A stretch of DNA of 62,880 nucleotides from DUOX01 sp050944015 (GTDB lineage: Bacteria; Bacillota; Clostridia; Oscillospirales; Oscillospiraceae): assembly GCA_050944015.1 (NCBI GenBank), contig JBMNQG010000007.1, positions 1-62,880 on the forward strand, in the 5' to 3' direction. The position numbers were made by a program, and so were the translations under genes. The notes under the pieces are model-generated. The model worked only from the letters and a program-made list of their open reading frames with translations. It was not told the DNA's origin and did no database searches. Numbering within the stretch: position 1 is the stretch's first letter; every line of letters begins with the position of its first letter. Below, piece after piece: positions 8,054 through 17,019 of this stretch.

Positions 8054-8905
8054 ATGTATAAGATAGTAAAAAAAAGAGTGCTAAACGAGGCCGCCACCAC
8101 TATTGAAATGGTGGTTGAGGCCCCGCTGGTTGCACGAAACGCCAAACCCGGGCAGTTTATTATTCTGCGCCTGGATGAGTACGGGGAAAGAATTCCTCTC
8201 ACCATTGCCGACTACGACCGGGAAAAAGGTACAGTGACAATCATGTTCCAGCCTGTCGGCCAGACCACCCAGATGCTCAACCTCATGGAGGAGGGCGACT
8301 ATATTGCCGACTTTGTAGGTCCTCTGGGCAAGCCCACAAATATGGAGGGGCTTAAAAAGGTCGCCATCGTGGGAGGCGGCGTCGGCTGCGCCATAGCCTA
8401 CCCTGTGGCAAAGGGAATGCACGAGGCCGGCATAGAGGTGGACATGATTGCCGGTTTCCGCAGTAAGGACATTGTCATTCTTGAGGATGAAATGCGGGCA
8501 GGATGCACCAATCTGTACATCACCACAGACGACGGCAGCTACGGCGAAAAAGGTTTTACCACCGACAAGCTGAAGCAGCTGATTGAGTCCGGCAAGCAAT
8601 ACGATGAGGTTGTTGCCATCGGTCCCGCGGTTATGATGAAGTTCGTCTGCGCCGTTACCAAGCCCTATGGCATCAAGACCATAGTATCCCTTAACCCCAT
8701 CATGGTGGACGGCACCGGCATGTGCGGCTGCTGCCGTGTGACCGTCGGTGGGCATACCAAGTTCGCCTGCGTGGACGGGCCTGAATTTAACGGCCACGAA
8801 GTGGACTGGGACGAGCTAATCAAGAGAAACAGTTTTTACATTGAAGAGGAGACAGAGGCCAAGAAACATGTCTGCCGCCTGACAGGAGGTATTCGCCGTG
8901 GCTAA
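8054..8905 (+). CDS. nfnA: NADH-dependent reduced ferredoxin:NADP+ oxidoreductase, small subunit
   Basis: A 283-residue FAD/NAD-binding flavoprotein of the dihydroorotate-dehydrogenase electron-transfer family, the NfnA half of the cytoplasmic electron-bifurcating transhydrogenase that exchanges electrons between ferredoxin, NAD and NADP. The N-terminal FAD-binding barrel is followed by the nucleotide-binding loop AIVGGGVGCAIAYP near residue 110. The C-terminal [2Fe-2S] cysteines are in GMCGCCRVTVGG and FACVDGPEF. The ATG at 8054 has AGAGGG 6 bases upstream. nfnB starts inside its last codons. A SudB-type or glutamate-synthase-linked subunit is the main alternative. Confidence 0.88.
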   Translation: MYKIVKKRVLNEAATTIEMVVEAPLVARNAKPGQFIILRLDEYGERIPLTIADYDREKGTVTIMFQPVGQTTQMLNLMEEGDYIADFVGPLGKPTNMEGLKKVAIVGGGVGCAIAYPVAKGMHEAGIEVDMIAGFRSKDIVILEDEMRAGCTNLYITTDDGSYGEKGFTTDKLKQLIESGKQYDEVVAIGPAVMMKFVCAVTKPYGIKTIVSLNPIMVDGTGMCGCCRVTVGGHTKFACVDGPEFNGHEVDWDELIKRNSFYIEEETEAKKHVCRLTGGIRRG

Positions 8906-10304
8906 CATGAACCCCAAGAAGAATCCCATGCCGGAACAGGAGCCACTGGTTCGCAACAAGAACTTTGAGGAAGTAGCCCTGGGCTACAGCGCAGAAACCG
9001 CCATAGACGAGGCCAAGCGCTGCCTTAACTGCAAGCACAAGCCCTGCGTATCCGGCTGTCCTGTAAACGTCCGCATACCCGAGTTTATCGCAAAGGTCGC
9101 CGAGGGCGACTTTGACGAGGCCTACCGCATTATTACCTCCACCAACCCCCTGCCCGCCATCTGCGGCCGGGTTTGCCCCCAGGAAACCCAATGCGAGGCC
9201 AAGTGCGTCCGCGGCATTAAGGGCGAGCCCGTCGGAATCGGCCGCCTGGAGCGCTTTGTGGCCGACTACCACAACCTCCACGGACATGATAATCACAAGA
9301 ACCTTGCCACACCTCCCGAGCCCAACGGACATAAGGTAGCCGTTATAGGCTCCGGGCCCGCCGGCCTTACCTGCGCCGGCGACCTGGCCCGCCAGGGATA
9401 CGAGGTCACCATTTTCGAGGCCTTCCACAAACCCGGCGGAGTGCTGGTTTACGGCATTCCCGAATTCCGTCTTCCCAAGTCCGTAGTGGCCATGGAAATC
9501 AGGCGCCTTGAGCACCTGGGCGTGAAAGTTGTCACCAACGCCGTTATCGGCCGCTGCATGTCCATAGACGATTTGTTCGCCGAAGGCTTTGAGGCGGTAT
9601 TCATCGGCTCCGGCGCCGGGCTTCCCCAGTTCCTCAACATACCTGGCGAGAACCTGCTGGGCGTATACTCCGCCAACGAGTATCTGACCCGCATAAACCT
9701 TATGAAGGCATACCTGCCCGAGTATGATACGCCCATCAAGCGTTCCAAGAATGTGGCGGTAATCGGCGGCGGAAACGTGGCCATGGACGCCGCACGCTGC
9801 GCCAAGCGCATGGGCGCCGAGAATGTCTACATCGTCTACCGCCGCAGCATGAACGAAATGCCTGCCAGGGCCGAGGAAGTCCATCACGCCCTGGAAGAGG
9901 AAATCGAATTCAAGATACTCAGCAATCCTGTGGCCATCCTGGGAAACGAGCAGGGCAGAGTTGTGGGCCTTGAGTGCGTAAAGATGGAGCTGGGCGAGTG
10001 CGACGCGAGCGGACGCTGCCGGCCCATCGAGATAAAGGGCAGCAACTTTGTCATAGATGTGGACACTGTCATCATAGCTATAGGAACCAGCCCCAACCCC
10101 CTGCTGACTTCAACTACCAAGGGGCTTGAAACCAACAAGTGGGGCTGCATTATGGCCGACGAGAATATGGTCACCAGCCGCGAGGGCGTGTTTGCAGGCG
10201 GAGACGCCGTAACGGGCGCCGCCACCGTAATCCTCGCCGCAGGCGCCGGTAAAGCCGCCGCTCGCTCCATAGTTGAGTACATCGAGGGCAAAGGCAAGAA
10301 ATAG
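8898..10304 (+). CDS. nfnB: NADH-dependent reduced ferredoxin:NADP+ oxidoreductase, large subunit
   Basis: A 468-residue iron-sulfur flavoprotein of the glutamate-synthase small-subunit family, the NADPH- and ferredoxin-binding partner of NfnA. Two N-terminal [4Fe-4S] motifs are visible (CLNCKHKPCVSGCP and CGRVCPQETQCEAKC). The FAD loop GSGPAGLTCAGD and the second dinucleotide loop GGGNVAMDAAR follow, and the C-terminus has GGDAVTGAATVILA. The start is the GTG at 8898, with AGGAGG 8 bases upstream; it overlaps nfnA by 8 bases, indicating coupled translation. The pairing with NfnA and the absence of a glutamate synthase large subunit favour Nfn over GltD. Confidence 0.88.
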   Translation: MANMNPKKNPMPEQEPLVRNKNFEEVALGYSAETAIDEAKRCLNCKHKPCVSGCPVNVRIPEFIAKVAEGDFDEAYRIITSTNPLPAICGRVCPQETQCEAKCVRGIKGEPVGIGRLERFVADYHNLHGHDNHKNLATPPEPNGHKVAVIGSGPAGLTCAGDLARQGYEVTIFEAFHKPGGVLVYGIPEFRLPKSVVAMEIRRLEHLGVKVVTNAVIGRCMSIDDLFAEGFEAVFIGSGAGLPQFLNIPGENLLGVYSANEYLTRINLMKAYLPEYDTPIKRSKNVAVIGGGNVAMDAARCAKRMGAENVYIVYRRSMNEMPARAEEVHHALEEEIEFKILSNPVAILGNEQGRVVGLECVKMELGECDASGRCRPIEIKGSNFVIDVDTVIIAIGTSPNPLLTSTTKGLETNKWGCIMADENMVTSREGVFAGGDAVTGAATVILAAGAGKAAARSIVEYIEGKGKK

Positions 10305-10347
10305 CCTTTCCGCAACCACAAATAAAAGCTCTTCCGCCAACAGGCAG

Positions 10348-10410
10348 AGGGGCTGAAAATAGGGACGGCGTGACCAAATCATGCCGTCCCCTTTTATTTT
10401 CAGCCCTTTG
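10348..10410. terminator. long bidirectional hairpin between nfnB and cca
   Basis: An outer stem pairs GGGGCTGAAAAT (from 10349) with ATTTTCAGCCC (10396-10406), and an inner stem pairs GGGACGGC with GCCGTCCC. It sits between two convergent genes, with T-rich flanks on both strands. Confidence 0.65.
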
Positions 10411-10447
10411 AAATGACTGTTTTCAATCATTATTGTCTATAATTCCA

Positions 10448-11656
10448 TCATATGAATGAATACGGCTCCTGCCCCATTCTGGACGCAAGATAAAGAAGCT
10501 GCTCCCTGTTGTTGTCCTCGGGAAACCTCAGCACATGATCCAGCAGCCACCGGAGAGCGTCCCCCAGCTCTATACCCGCAAACCCCAGCGCCAGAAGGTC
10601 GTCTCCCGTAACTGCCAGCTGTTTCATGGAAAAGCACTCGCCGCTGTTAATGACCTCACTGAGAGTCTCCTGACTATTGCCGGAATATAGGAGGTCCGCC
10701 GCGGCGGCGGCACACTGGGCAATCTCCACTCCCTTGGCTGCAAGCAGCCGCTTCCAGCCAAGCCTGCCGGCGGGCGGATTGCCGAGGGCCAGAGCCGCCC
10801 CCTCACCGCAGTTGCGTATTTCACTGTTGCTGAGTCTCAGTTTCCGGAGAAAATCCTCGGATGTTAAAATCAGCCCCTCCCTCTCCAGAGCCGCGCAAAA
10901 GGCCGCCCACCGCTGCTGCTTATTTATCGGCAGCCCGCCAAGCCCACGAAGCTCCGGAACTGGCTTTCCGGGTCCGGTTAGGTAGCTGTCCATTAGGCCG
11001 GTCTCGATAACCTGTCCCAGAATATGGGGGCTGGAGGACATCAGTATTTTCTCCAGTTCCTCCCTGACCCGCTCCGCCGCCAGGAACGAGGCCAAATGAG
11101 ACATTTCACATATTGCGGAAAAGGTGGCTTCCTGGACGTCAAAACCAAGGCAGGCTGAGAATCTTAGCGCCCTGAACATGCGCAGGGCGTCCTCCTGAAA
11201 GCGCTCCCTTGGATCGCCCACGCAGCGTATTAGCCTGCCTGCAATGTCTTTGCGGCCCTCAAAGGGGTCTATCACTTCCCCCGACAGGGACATAGCCATG
11301 GCGTTGACGGTGAAGTCCCTTCGCTGCAAGTCTTCTTTCAGGTCCGATATGAAGCTGACTCTCTCCGGCCTGCGGTGGTCGGCGTATTTCCCATCGGAGC
11401 GGAAGGTGGTAACCTCTACATGTCCCTCTCCCTGGCGGACCGTGACGGTCCCGTGCTTCAGCCCGGTGGGAAGAGCCTTTGGAAACAGGTCCATAACTTC
11501 CTGGGGCAGCGCGTCGGTGCAGACATCCCAGTCATGTGGCATTTTGCCCATGAGCATATCCCTGACGCAGCCCCCTACAAGATAGGCCGAAAAACCCGCG
11601 GACCCCAGCTGCTTCATCACGTTTTTTACATATTTGGGTATGGCGATAACGTCCAT
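10448..11656 (-). CDS. cca: CCA tRNA nucleotidyltransferase
   Basis: A 402-residue class II nucleotidyltransferase that adds or repairs the 3' CCA end of tRNA in the cytoplasm. The catalytic head holds LVGGCVRDMLMG and the acidic pair HDWDVCTDALP near residue 45. The nucleotide-selection motifs RRDFTVNAMAM and FQEDALRMFRALRF follow. The C-terminal half is the helical tRNA-binding body; I see no HD phosphohydrolase motif, as usual in Gram-positive enzymes. The ATG at 11656 follows a GGAGGA site about 11 bases upstream. Single gene, convergent with nfnB. Confidence 0.93.
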   Translation of the reverse strand: MDVIAIPKYVKNVMKQLGSAGFSAYLVGGCVRDMLMGKMPHDWDVCTDALPQEVMDLFPKALPTGLKHGTVTVRQGEGHVEVTTFRSDGKYADHRRPERVSFISDLKEDLQRRDFTVNAMAMSLSGEVIDPFEGRKDIAGRLIRCVGDPRERFQEDALRMFRALRFSACLGFDVQEATFSAICEMSHLASFLAAERVREELEKILMSSSPHILGQVIETGLMDSYLTGPGKPVPELRGLGGLPINKQQRWAAFCAALEREGLILTSEDFLRKLRLSNSEIRNCGEGAALALGNPPAGRLGWKRLLAAKGVEIAQCAAAAADLLYSGNSQETLSEVINSGECFSMKQLAVTGDDLLALGFAGIELGDALRWLLDHVLRFPEDNNREQLLYLASRMGQEPYSFI

Positions 11657-11747
11657 ATGACGGTTATCCTCCCATGTTTACGCATTGCCGCACGCCTGCG
11701 GCAGCGCAATTTTGCATGTTTTAGGCTTTCATCATGCATATAAGTGC

Positions 11748-11776
11748 TTGTTTTATTGGTATAATGGTATTATAAT
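11748..11776 (+). promoter_or_regulatory. promoter of murC
   Basis: TTGTTT (11748-11753), a 17-base spacer and a perfect TATAAT (11771-11776) lie about 60 bases before murC. The -35 is weak. Another TATAAT overlaps at 11760-11765 without a matching -35. Confidence 0.5.
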
Positions 11777-11835
11777 GTAAATTTGAAAAAATAACAACAA
11801 CGCATCCCACGTCTTTCATAATTAAGGAGAAATGT

Positions 11836-13215
11836 ATGACACCTTTTAGAGAATACCTCAAACCCGGGAAAAAGGGATACCTTGTAGGCATAGGCGGAGT
11901 ATCCATGGCGCCTTTGGCCGAGGTGCTGGCAGGCATGGGCCTTGCGATAAGCGGCTCGGACATGGCTTACAGCGAAAAGATAGAGCATCTCAGGTCTTTG
12001 GGAGTCAGCGTAACCATCGGCCATTCTGCGGAAAACCTCCGCCCGGATATAGATTTTGTGGTACGGACCGCCGCGGTCCGGGACGACAACCCTGAAATCA
12101 TTGCTGCCCACGAAATGGGCATTCCCGTTTTCGAGCGGACGCAGGCCTGGGGAACCATAATGCAGGATTATAAAAATGCAATTTGCATCGCCGGCGCCCA
12201 CGGCAAAACCACCACAACCTCCATGTGCACCCACATACTCATGGCGGCGGAGAAGGACCCCACCGTTATGATAGGCGGCACCCTGCCCCTGCTTCACGCC
12301 GGGCACAGGGTCGGCAACGGCGACACCATCATAATGGAGTCCTGCGAGTATTATAACTCATTCCACAGCTTCTCCCCCACCATAGCCATCATACTTAATA
12401 TTGACGCCGACCACCTGGATTTCTTTAAGGATTTGGAGGACATAAAGGCTTCTTTCCGCACCTTTGCATCACTGGTGCCGGAGGACGGGCATATTATTGC
12501 CAATGCCGACGACAAGAACACCATGGACGCCCTGGCCCCCCTCGGAAGGAAAATAATGACCTTCGGGCTGACTCCTTCCGCGGACGTATACGCCGAAGAC
12601 ATAGTCACCAGAGGAGCCCAGTCGGACTTCAACATTATGTATAAGGGAAAGAAGTTTTGTCGCGTAAATCTGCGGATCCCCGGCATACACAATGTGAAAA
12701 ACGCCCTGGCTGCCGCCGCCGCGGCCATTTGTATGGATATAAAACCCGTGGCGGTCAGGTACGGCCTCTCGGCCTTTACGGGAGTCAAACGCCGCTTTGA
12801 GTTTAAGGGCAAATACAACGGAGCCGACGTATACGACGATTATGCCCATCACCCCAACGAAATCAAGGCGCTGCTGGACGCCGTGGAGCCTCTGGGCTAC
12901 AAGCGTATCGTAATGGTGTTTCAGCCCCACACCTACACCCGTACGAATATCCTCTTCGACGATTTTGTGGAGCAGCTTCGCCGGCCCGACCTGACCTATC
13001 TGGCCGAAATTTACGCCGCCAGAGAGACCAACACCATTGGCATCTCCTCTGCGGAACTGGCGAGGGTAATACCCAACTCCCTGTTTTTCGACAGCTTGGA
13101 AGAACTTGAAAAGAGCCTGCGCTGGACCGCCTCCCCCGGCGACATTATCCTGACCGTAGGCGCAGGAGACATATATAAAGTCGGCGAGAGACTTGTGGCA
13201 AATCAGGAACAGTAA
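11836..13215 (+). CDS. murC: UDP-N-acetylmuramate--L-alanine ligase
   Basis: A 459-residue Mur ligase that joins L-alanine to UDP-N-acetylmuramate, the first amino-acid step of peptidoglycan precursor synthesis in the cytoplasm. It shows the N-terminal UDP-binding loop GIGGVSMAPLAE, the ATP loop GAHGKTTTTSM near residue 120, and the late motif YDDYAHHPNE (about residue 332), where MurC has its conserved DYAHHPTE-type sequence. AAGGAG lies 6 bases before the ATG. The gene is monocistronic with its own promoter and terminator. ddl and murF lie 1.3 kb downstream on the same strand, so three precursor genes are clustered. Confidence 0.95.
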   Translation: MTPFREYLKPGKKGYLVGIGGVSMAPLAEVLAGMGLAISGSDMAYSEKIEHLRSLGVSVTIGHSAENLRPDIDFVVRTAAVRDDNPEIIAAHEMGIPVFERTQAWGTIMQDYKNAICIAGAHGKTTTTSMCTHILMAAEKDPTVMIGGTLPLLHAGHRVGNGDTIIMESCEYYNSFHSFSPTIAIILNIDADHLDFFKDLEDIKASFRTFASLVPEDGHIIANADDKNTMDALAPLGRKIMTFGLTPSADVYAEDIVTRGAQSDFNIMYKGKKFCRVNLRIPGIHNVKNALAAAAAAICMDIKPVAVRYGLSAFTGVKRRFEFKGKYNGADVYDDYAHHPNEIKALLDAVEPLGYKRIVMVFQPHTYTRTNILFDDFVEQLRRPDLTYLAEIYAARETNTIGISSAELARVIPNSLFFDSLEELEKSLRWTASPGDIILTVGAGDIYKVGERLVANQEQ

Positions 13216-13221
13216 AAATTA

Positions 13222-13258
13222 CGCCCCGGTGGAAACAGGTTCCCTCCGGGGCGGTGTT
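13222..13258 (+). terminator. intrinsic terminator after murC
   Basis: The stem CGCCCCGG/CCGGGGCG (13222-13229 and 13246-13253) is followed by GTGTTTTT. It lies directly after the murC stop and before the convergent exonuclease gene. Confidence 0.8.
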
Positions 13259-13261
13259 TTT

Positions 13262-14257
13262 CTACTCCATGTCAGGCGACAGATTTTTACCGGTTTTCCA
13301 GTTTACACGCTTGCGCCGGCCCCTTGACCGGGGGCGGGAAGCTTTTCTCTTATAGTATGACGTCATATTCTCGTCCGCCCGGTACAGCAGGCGGGTGGCG
13401 CACCAGGTATCATCCTCGGCATGCCTCAGCTTCAGGCGCAGGAGAAACTTTCCGTGCTTGGGGCAGGAGGCCATGGTCATATACCTCTTGTCCCCCTGGT
13501 TTACCCAGCGGAAGTTTTTCAGGAGTGCGCCGCAATCGGGGCAGACAATGCCGGTGAGGTCCTTATCCCCGAAAAGCTCGGCCTTGCTGTCATAGACCCG
13601 GGAAGCGACGTGCTCCAGGGGCAGCGCCCCCTCCGCCGAGGGGTTATTCACGGGGGAAACCCGGTTGGCAAGCTGGTTTCCGGCGTTTTTATACTTTTCC
13701 AGCCCCTCCAGTAGATTCATTTTCGAACAGACAAAGGCGGTATTATACGCGTCGTCAAGGGCATCATGGGCTGCCCGGGTCTGCTCTATGCCGTAATACT
13801 CCATGGCCTTGACCAGTGATTTTTGGTTGCCGTCGCCTCCGGTTTGAATGTTAAATATGACCTGGAGGTTTATCCAGTTGTTCATCCAGTCAATATCCAT
13901 ATCGTGAATGATAAGATTCTGCTCCATAATGCCCTTATCATCGTAGCCCCACGTAAGAAAAGTGCAGTCGGGCCCGCACCATTCAAGAAATTTCTTCATA
14001 ACGGCTTCAAACTTTTCGCTTTTGCTGAGGCGTTCCTTGTCAATGCCCGTAAGCTGTTTGACCTTATGGTGCATGCGGCGGAAGTATACCGGCTTGATGT
14101 CCGCCTTGAACACCTCGCCGGGGAGCATATCCCCCGTGAGTTTTACGGCGCCTATCTGTATAATCTCGCCCCTGAGGCGTATGGGCAGCTTGTTGAAAAT
14201 GGAGGCTTGAGACGACATGGCCTGATTCCACTCAAGGTCAAGCACTATGTATTGCAT
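13262..14257 (-). CDS. DEDDh-type 3'-5' exonuclease with zinc-ribbon tail
   Basis: A 331-residue protein whose first ~190 residues form an RNase T/DnaQ-type exonuclease domain. The three acidic motifs are visible: exo I YIVLDLEWNQ at the N-terminus, exo II in LTWGYDDKGIMEQN, and exo III in AAHDALDDAYNT with the DEDDh histidine. It resembles KapD/ERI-1-like inhibitor-type exonucleases. After a linker come CPDC and CPKH pairs that look like a zinc ribbon (about residues 237-268). The tail is strongly basic (KRKASRPRSRGRRKR), suggesting nucleic-acid binding. Cytoplasmic. The exact substrate is unknown. Confidence 0.82.
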   Translation of the reverse strand: MQYIVLDLEWNQAMSSQASIFNKLPIRLRGEIIQIGAVKLTGDMLPGEVFKADIKPVYFRRMHHKVKQLTGIDKERLSKSEKFEAVMKKFLEWCGPDCTFLTWGYDDKGIMEQNLIIHDMDIDWMNNWINLQVIFNIQTGGDGNQKSLVKAMEYYGIEQTRAAHDALDDAYNTAFVCSKMNLLEGLEKYKNAGNQLANRVSPVNNPSAEGALPLEHVASRVYDSKAELFGDKDLTGIVCPDCGALLKNFRWVNQGDKRYMTMASCPKHGKFLLRLKLRHAEDDTWCATRLLYRADENMTSYYKRKASRPRSRGRRKRVNWKTGKNLSPDME

Positions 14258-14294
14258 ATAGACTTCAAATCCTTTCCGTTTAAAAGCCTCAGAT

Positions 14295-14300
14295 ATTGTA
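14295..14300 (-). promoter_or_regulatory. possible extended -10 of the exonuclease gene
   Basis: TACAAT (14300-14295, minus strand) is preceded by TGT, giving an extended -10, about 38 bases upstream of the exonuclease start. No convincing -35 is present. Confidence 0.35.
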
Positions 14301-14345
14301 ACACATCTGCAGAAAAATTCACAGTCCCTTTAAATTATTTATTAT

Positions 14346-14374
14346 TTACCAGGGTCTCTTGCATATGGTATAAT
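14346..14374 (+). promoter_or_regulatory. promoter of ddl-murF
   Basis: TTACCA (14346-14351), a 17-base spacer and TATAAT (14369-14374) with TGG just before it, giving an extended -10. It is divergent from the exonuclease gene. Confidence 0.65.
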
Positions 14375-14478
14375 AACCGCTACAGATTACTATACTCCCT
14401 CCAATTCTTTTCAGGTCAATTCCGCCCCTTTATAACGACAGCTGTAAAGGGAAATGCATTTTAAAAGGAGGTTTTCCC

Positions 14479-15531
14479 ATGAAAATAGTAGTACTATGCG
14501 GAGGGCTGAGCCCGGAGCGGAACGTATCGATTTCCAGCGGCACAAAGGTGGCCATGGCGCTGCAAAGCCTGGGTCACAAAGTAGTGCTGGTGGATATGTT
14601 CTTTGGGCTTGAGGACTACGACGGCCTCATAGACGAAATATTTGACAATCCTCCACCCCTTGGGAATACAAAGATAGACGAAAAAGCCCCAGACCTTGAG
14701 GAGGTTAAAAAACGCCGCAAGCTGAAAAGCAGAAGCATGTTCGGGCAGGGAGTGCTGGAGGTCTGCTCCATGGCTGACGTGGTGTTTATGGGCCTCCACG
14801 GCTCCTGCGGAGAGGACGGCAAGGTTCAGGCAGTTTTCGACCTCATGGGAATACCTTACACCGGCAGCGGGCATCTGGGCAGCGCAATCGCCATGAACAA
14901 GGATCTGGCAAAGCGCCTGATGGCGCCCCACGGGGTGCTCACCCCGCCCTGGAGGCTGGTGGACAGTGAAAAGGAAGATATAAACGCCATAGCCTCTGAA
15001 ATTGAGCTGCCCTGTGTGGTAAAGCCTGTGGATTCCGGCTCCAGCATCGGTGTATCCATTGTCCACAGCCGGCAGGAGCTGGCGGACGCCCTTAAGTTTG
15101 CCTCCTCCCAGAGCCGCTATGTGGTCCTGGAGAAGTACATCAAAGGCCGGGAAATACAGGTGGGGGTATTGGACGACAGGGCCCTGCCCAGTATTGAAAT
15201 AATACCCGAGGGCTTTTACGATTACAGAAACAAATACCAGCCGGGAGTGGCGGTTGAAATTTGTCCCGCCCCAGTGCCTGAGGAGACGGAAAAGCGTTTG
15301 GGAGAGACCGCACTGAAGGTGCACCGGCTCCTGGGGCTTTCCGCATATTCAAGGACGGATTTTATACTGGACGAAAAGGGTGACATCTACTTCCTGGAGA
15401 TAAACACCCTGCCGGGCATGACGCCCACAAGCCTTGTTCCCCAGGAGGCCGAGGCGGTGGGCATAGACTACCCCACCCTCTGCCAGACTATAATCGACAT
15501 AGCGCTGCGGGAGAGAGGATACAATTCATGA
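14479..15531 (+). CDS. ddl: D-alanine--D-alanine ligase
   Basis: A 350-residue ATP-grasp ligase that makes the D-Ala-D-Ala dipeptide for peptidoglycan precursors in the cytoplasm. Motifs visible are the N-terminal CGGLSPERNVSISSG, the substrate loop HGSCGEDGKVQ, the serine loop SGHLGSAIAMNKD, the ATP-grasp stretch VVKPVDSGSSIGV, and the metal-site end FLEINTLPGMTPTSL. AGGAGG precedes the ATG at normal spacing. Its stop codon overlaps the murF start (ATGA), so the two products, which act in consecutive steps, are translationally coupled. No residue change suggesting a D-Ala-D-Lac type was evident, but this was not modelled. Confidence 0.94.
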   Translation: MKIVVLCGGLSPERNVSISSGTKVAMALQSLGHKVVLVDMFFGLEDYDGLIDEIFDNPPPLGNTKIDEKAPDLEEVKKRRKLKSRSMFGQGVLEVCSMADVVFMGLHGSCGEDGKVQAVFDLMGIPYTGSGHLGSAIAMNKDLAKRLMAPHGVLTPPWRLVDSEKEDINAIASEIELPCVVKPVDSGSSIGVSIVHSRQELADALKFASSQSRYVVLEKYIKGREIQVGVLDDRALPSIEIIPEGFYDYRNKYQPGVAVEICPAPVPEETEKRLGETALKVHRLLGLSAYSRTDFILDEKGDIYFLEINTLPGMTPTSLVPQEAEAVGIDYPTLCQTIIDIALRERGYNS

Positions 15532-16892
15532 AGGGCATGACCATTGCAAACATCGCAAGGGCATGCGGCGGGGAATATTACGGCAGCCGGGACCTGCTTG
15601 AAACTGAAATAAGCTCCGTAGTGACCGACAGCCGCAAGGCTTCCCCGGGCTGCCTGTTTGCCGCCATAGTTGGCGAGCGGGTGGACGGCCACGACTTTAT
15701 TGCATCCGCGGCGGAGTCCGGGGCCATATGCTGCCTTTGTGAGAAAAGGCCTGAAAAGGCCGGTTTGCCCGCCATAGTGGTAGATTCCACCCCCGAAGCC
15801 CTTAAAAGGCTGGTGGCCTTTTACCGCTCCCAGTTTAATATCCCCATAATCGGTGTCACCGGAAGCGTGGGAAAGACCACGGCCAAGGAGATGATAGCCT
15901 CCGTACTGGCCCAGAAGTACAGCGTATTAAAAACGCAGGGCAACTTTAACAACGAGCTGGGAGTACCCCTGACACTCTTTGAGCTCAGGGAGGAACACCA
16001 GGTCGCCGTGGTGGAGATGGGCATTTCAACCTTCGGCGAGATGAGGCGGCTGACGCAAATAGTCCGCCCGGACATGGCGGTTTTCACCGTTATCGGCTAT
16101 GCCCACCTGGAGTTTTTGCACGACAGGCAGGGAGTGCTCCGGGCAAAGGCCGAGATACTGGAGGGCATGCCTCCGGACGGGGTCGTGTTTACAAACGGCG
16201 ACGACGACATGCTCCGGTCCCTGGAATGCGCCCAGAAAAAGATAAGCTTCGGCACGGTCCCTTCCTGCCACGTGCGGGCCGAAGACGTCCAAATTCTCGG
16301 CCTTGATGGCATGACTTGCATCATAGTCAGCGGCTCCCGGCGCTTTACCGTAAAAATCCCTGCTTTCGGTCTCCACATGGTGTCCGCCGCGGCGGCGGGG
16401 GCGGCTGTGGGCCTCCAAATGGGCCTGACGGACGAGGAGATAGCCGCAGGAATCGCCGCATATAAAACGGTGGGCAGGCGCTCGGCTGTTTTTGATACCG
16501 GAAATATTACCATAATCGACGACTGCTATAATGCGAATCCCAGCTCCACGGCCTCGGCCATCAGGTCCCTTGCCACCATGAAGGGCCGCCGGGTGTGCAT
16601 TCTGGGCGACATGCTGGAGCTGGGGGAAAACTCGGGCAGGTTTCACTTTGATTTGGGCGTTTTTGCGGCGAAAAACGGGGTTTCGCTGGTAATCACCTGC
16701 GGGCCGGAGGCCGAAAACATTTGCTGCGGCGCCCTGGAGCAGGGCTGCGAGGTGCGGCACTATTACAGTAAGGAGGAGCTTATAAGCGAGCTGCCCTCCC
16801 TTATAATGTCGGGAGACACCGTTTTGGTGAAGGCCTCCCGCGGAATGGCCTTCGAGGATATCGTTGAGGCTCTGAAAAAGCTGCATAACTAA
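15528..16892 (+). CDS. murF: UDP-MurNAc-tripeptide--D-alanyl-D-alanine ligase
   Basis: A 454-residue Mur ligase that adds the D-Ala-D-Ala made by Ddl to the UDP-MurNAc tripeptide, the last cytoplasmic step of the peptide stem. It shows the N-terminal substrate motif VVTDSRKASPGCLF, the ATP loop GVTGSVGKTTAKEM near residue 110, the central GNFNNELGVPLTLF, and YNANPSS with GDMLELGENS in the C-terminal domain. All are classical for MurF. The start overlaps the ddl stop by 4 bases. The unit ends at a strong terminator 3 bases after the stop. Confidence 0.95.
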   Translation: MKGMTIANIARACGGEYYGSRDLLETEISSVVTDSRKASPGCLFAAIVGERVDGHDFIASAAESGAICCLCEKRPEKAGLPAIVVDSTPEALKRLVAFYRSQFNIPIIGVTGSVGKTTAKEMIASVLAQKYSVLKTQGNFNNELGVPLTLFELREEHQVAVVEMGISTFGEMRRLTQIVRPDMAVFTVIGYAHLEFLHDRQGVLRAKAEILEGMPPDGVVFTNGDDDMLRSLECAQKKISFGTVPSCHVRAEDVQILGLDGMTCIIVSGSRRFTVKIPAFGLHMVSAAAAGAAVGLQMGLTDEEIAAGIAAYKTVGRRSAVFDTGNITIIDDCYNANPSSTASAIRSLATMKGRRVCILGDMLELGENSGRFHFDLGVFAAKNGVSLVITCGPEAENICCGALEQGCEVRHYYSKEELISELPSLIMSGDTVLVKASRGMAFEDIVEALKKLHN

Positions 16893-16895
16893 GAA

Positions 16896-16926
16896 CACCG
16901 GGCATTATTGCCCGGTGAATGTTTTT
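16896..16926 (+). terminator. intrinsic terminator after murF
   Basis: The perfect 8-bp stem CACCGGGC/GCCCGGTG (16896-16903 and 16910-16917) has a 6-base loop and is followed by AATGTTTTTT. Confidence 0.88.
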
Positions 16927-17019
16927 TAATCTATTTTAGTGGGACTTCAGCGGTTTAATCCATACCCTCCCCTCCGAGGCTGCTTCTGTTCGATTATTTC
17001 CTGACGGGGGTACTTTTTC

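Noticed and set aside
16088..16114. Sigma-D-like string on the minus strand inside murF (TTATCGGC with a TTTT 15 bases on)
   Set aside because: Lies in the middle of murF on the antisense strand with no gene downstream to drive; expected by chance.
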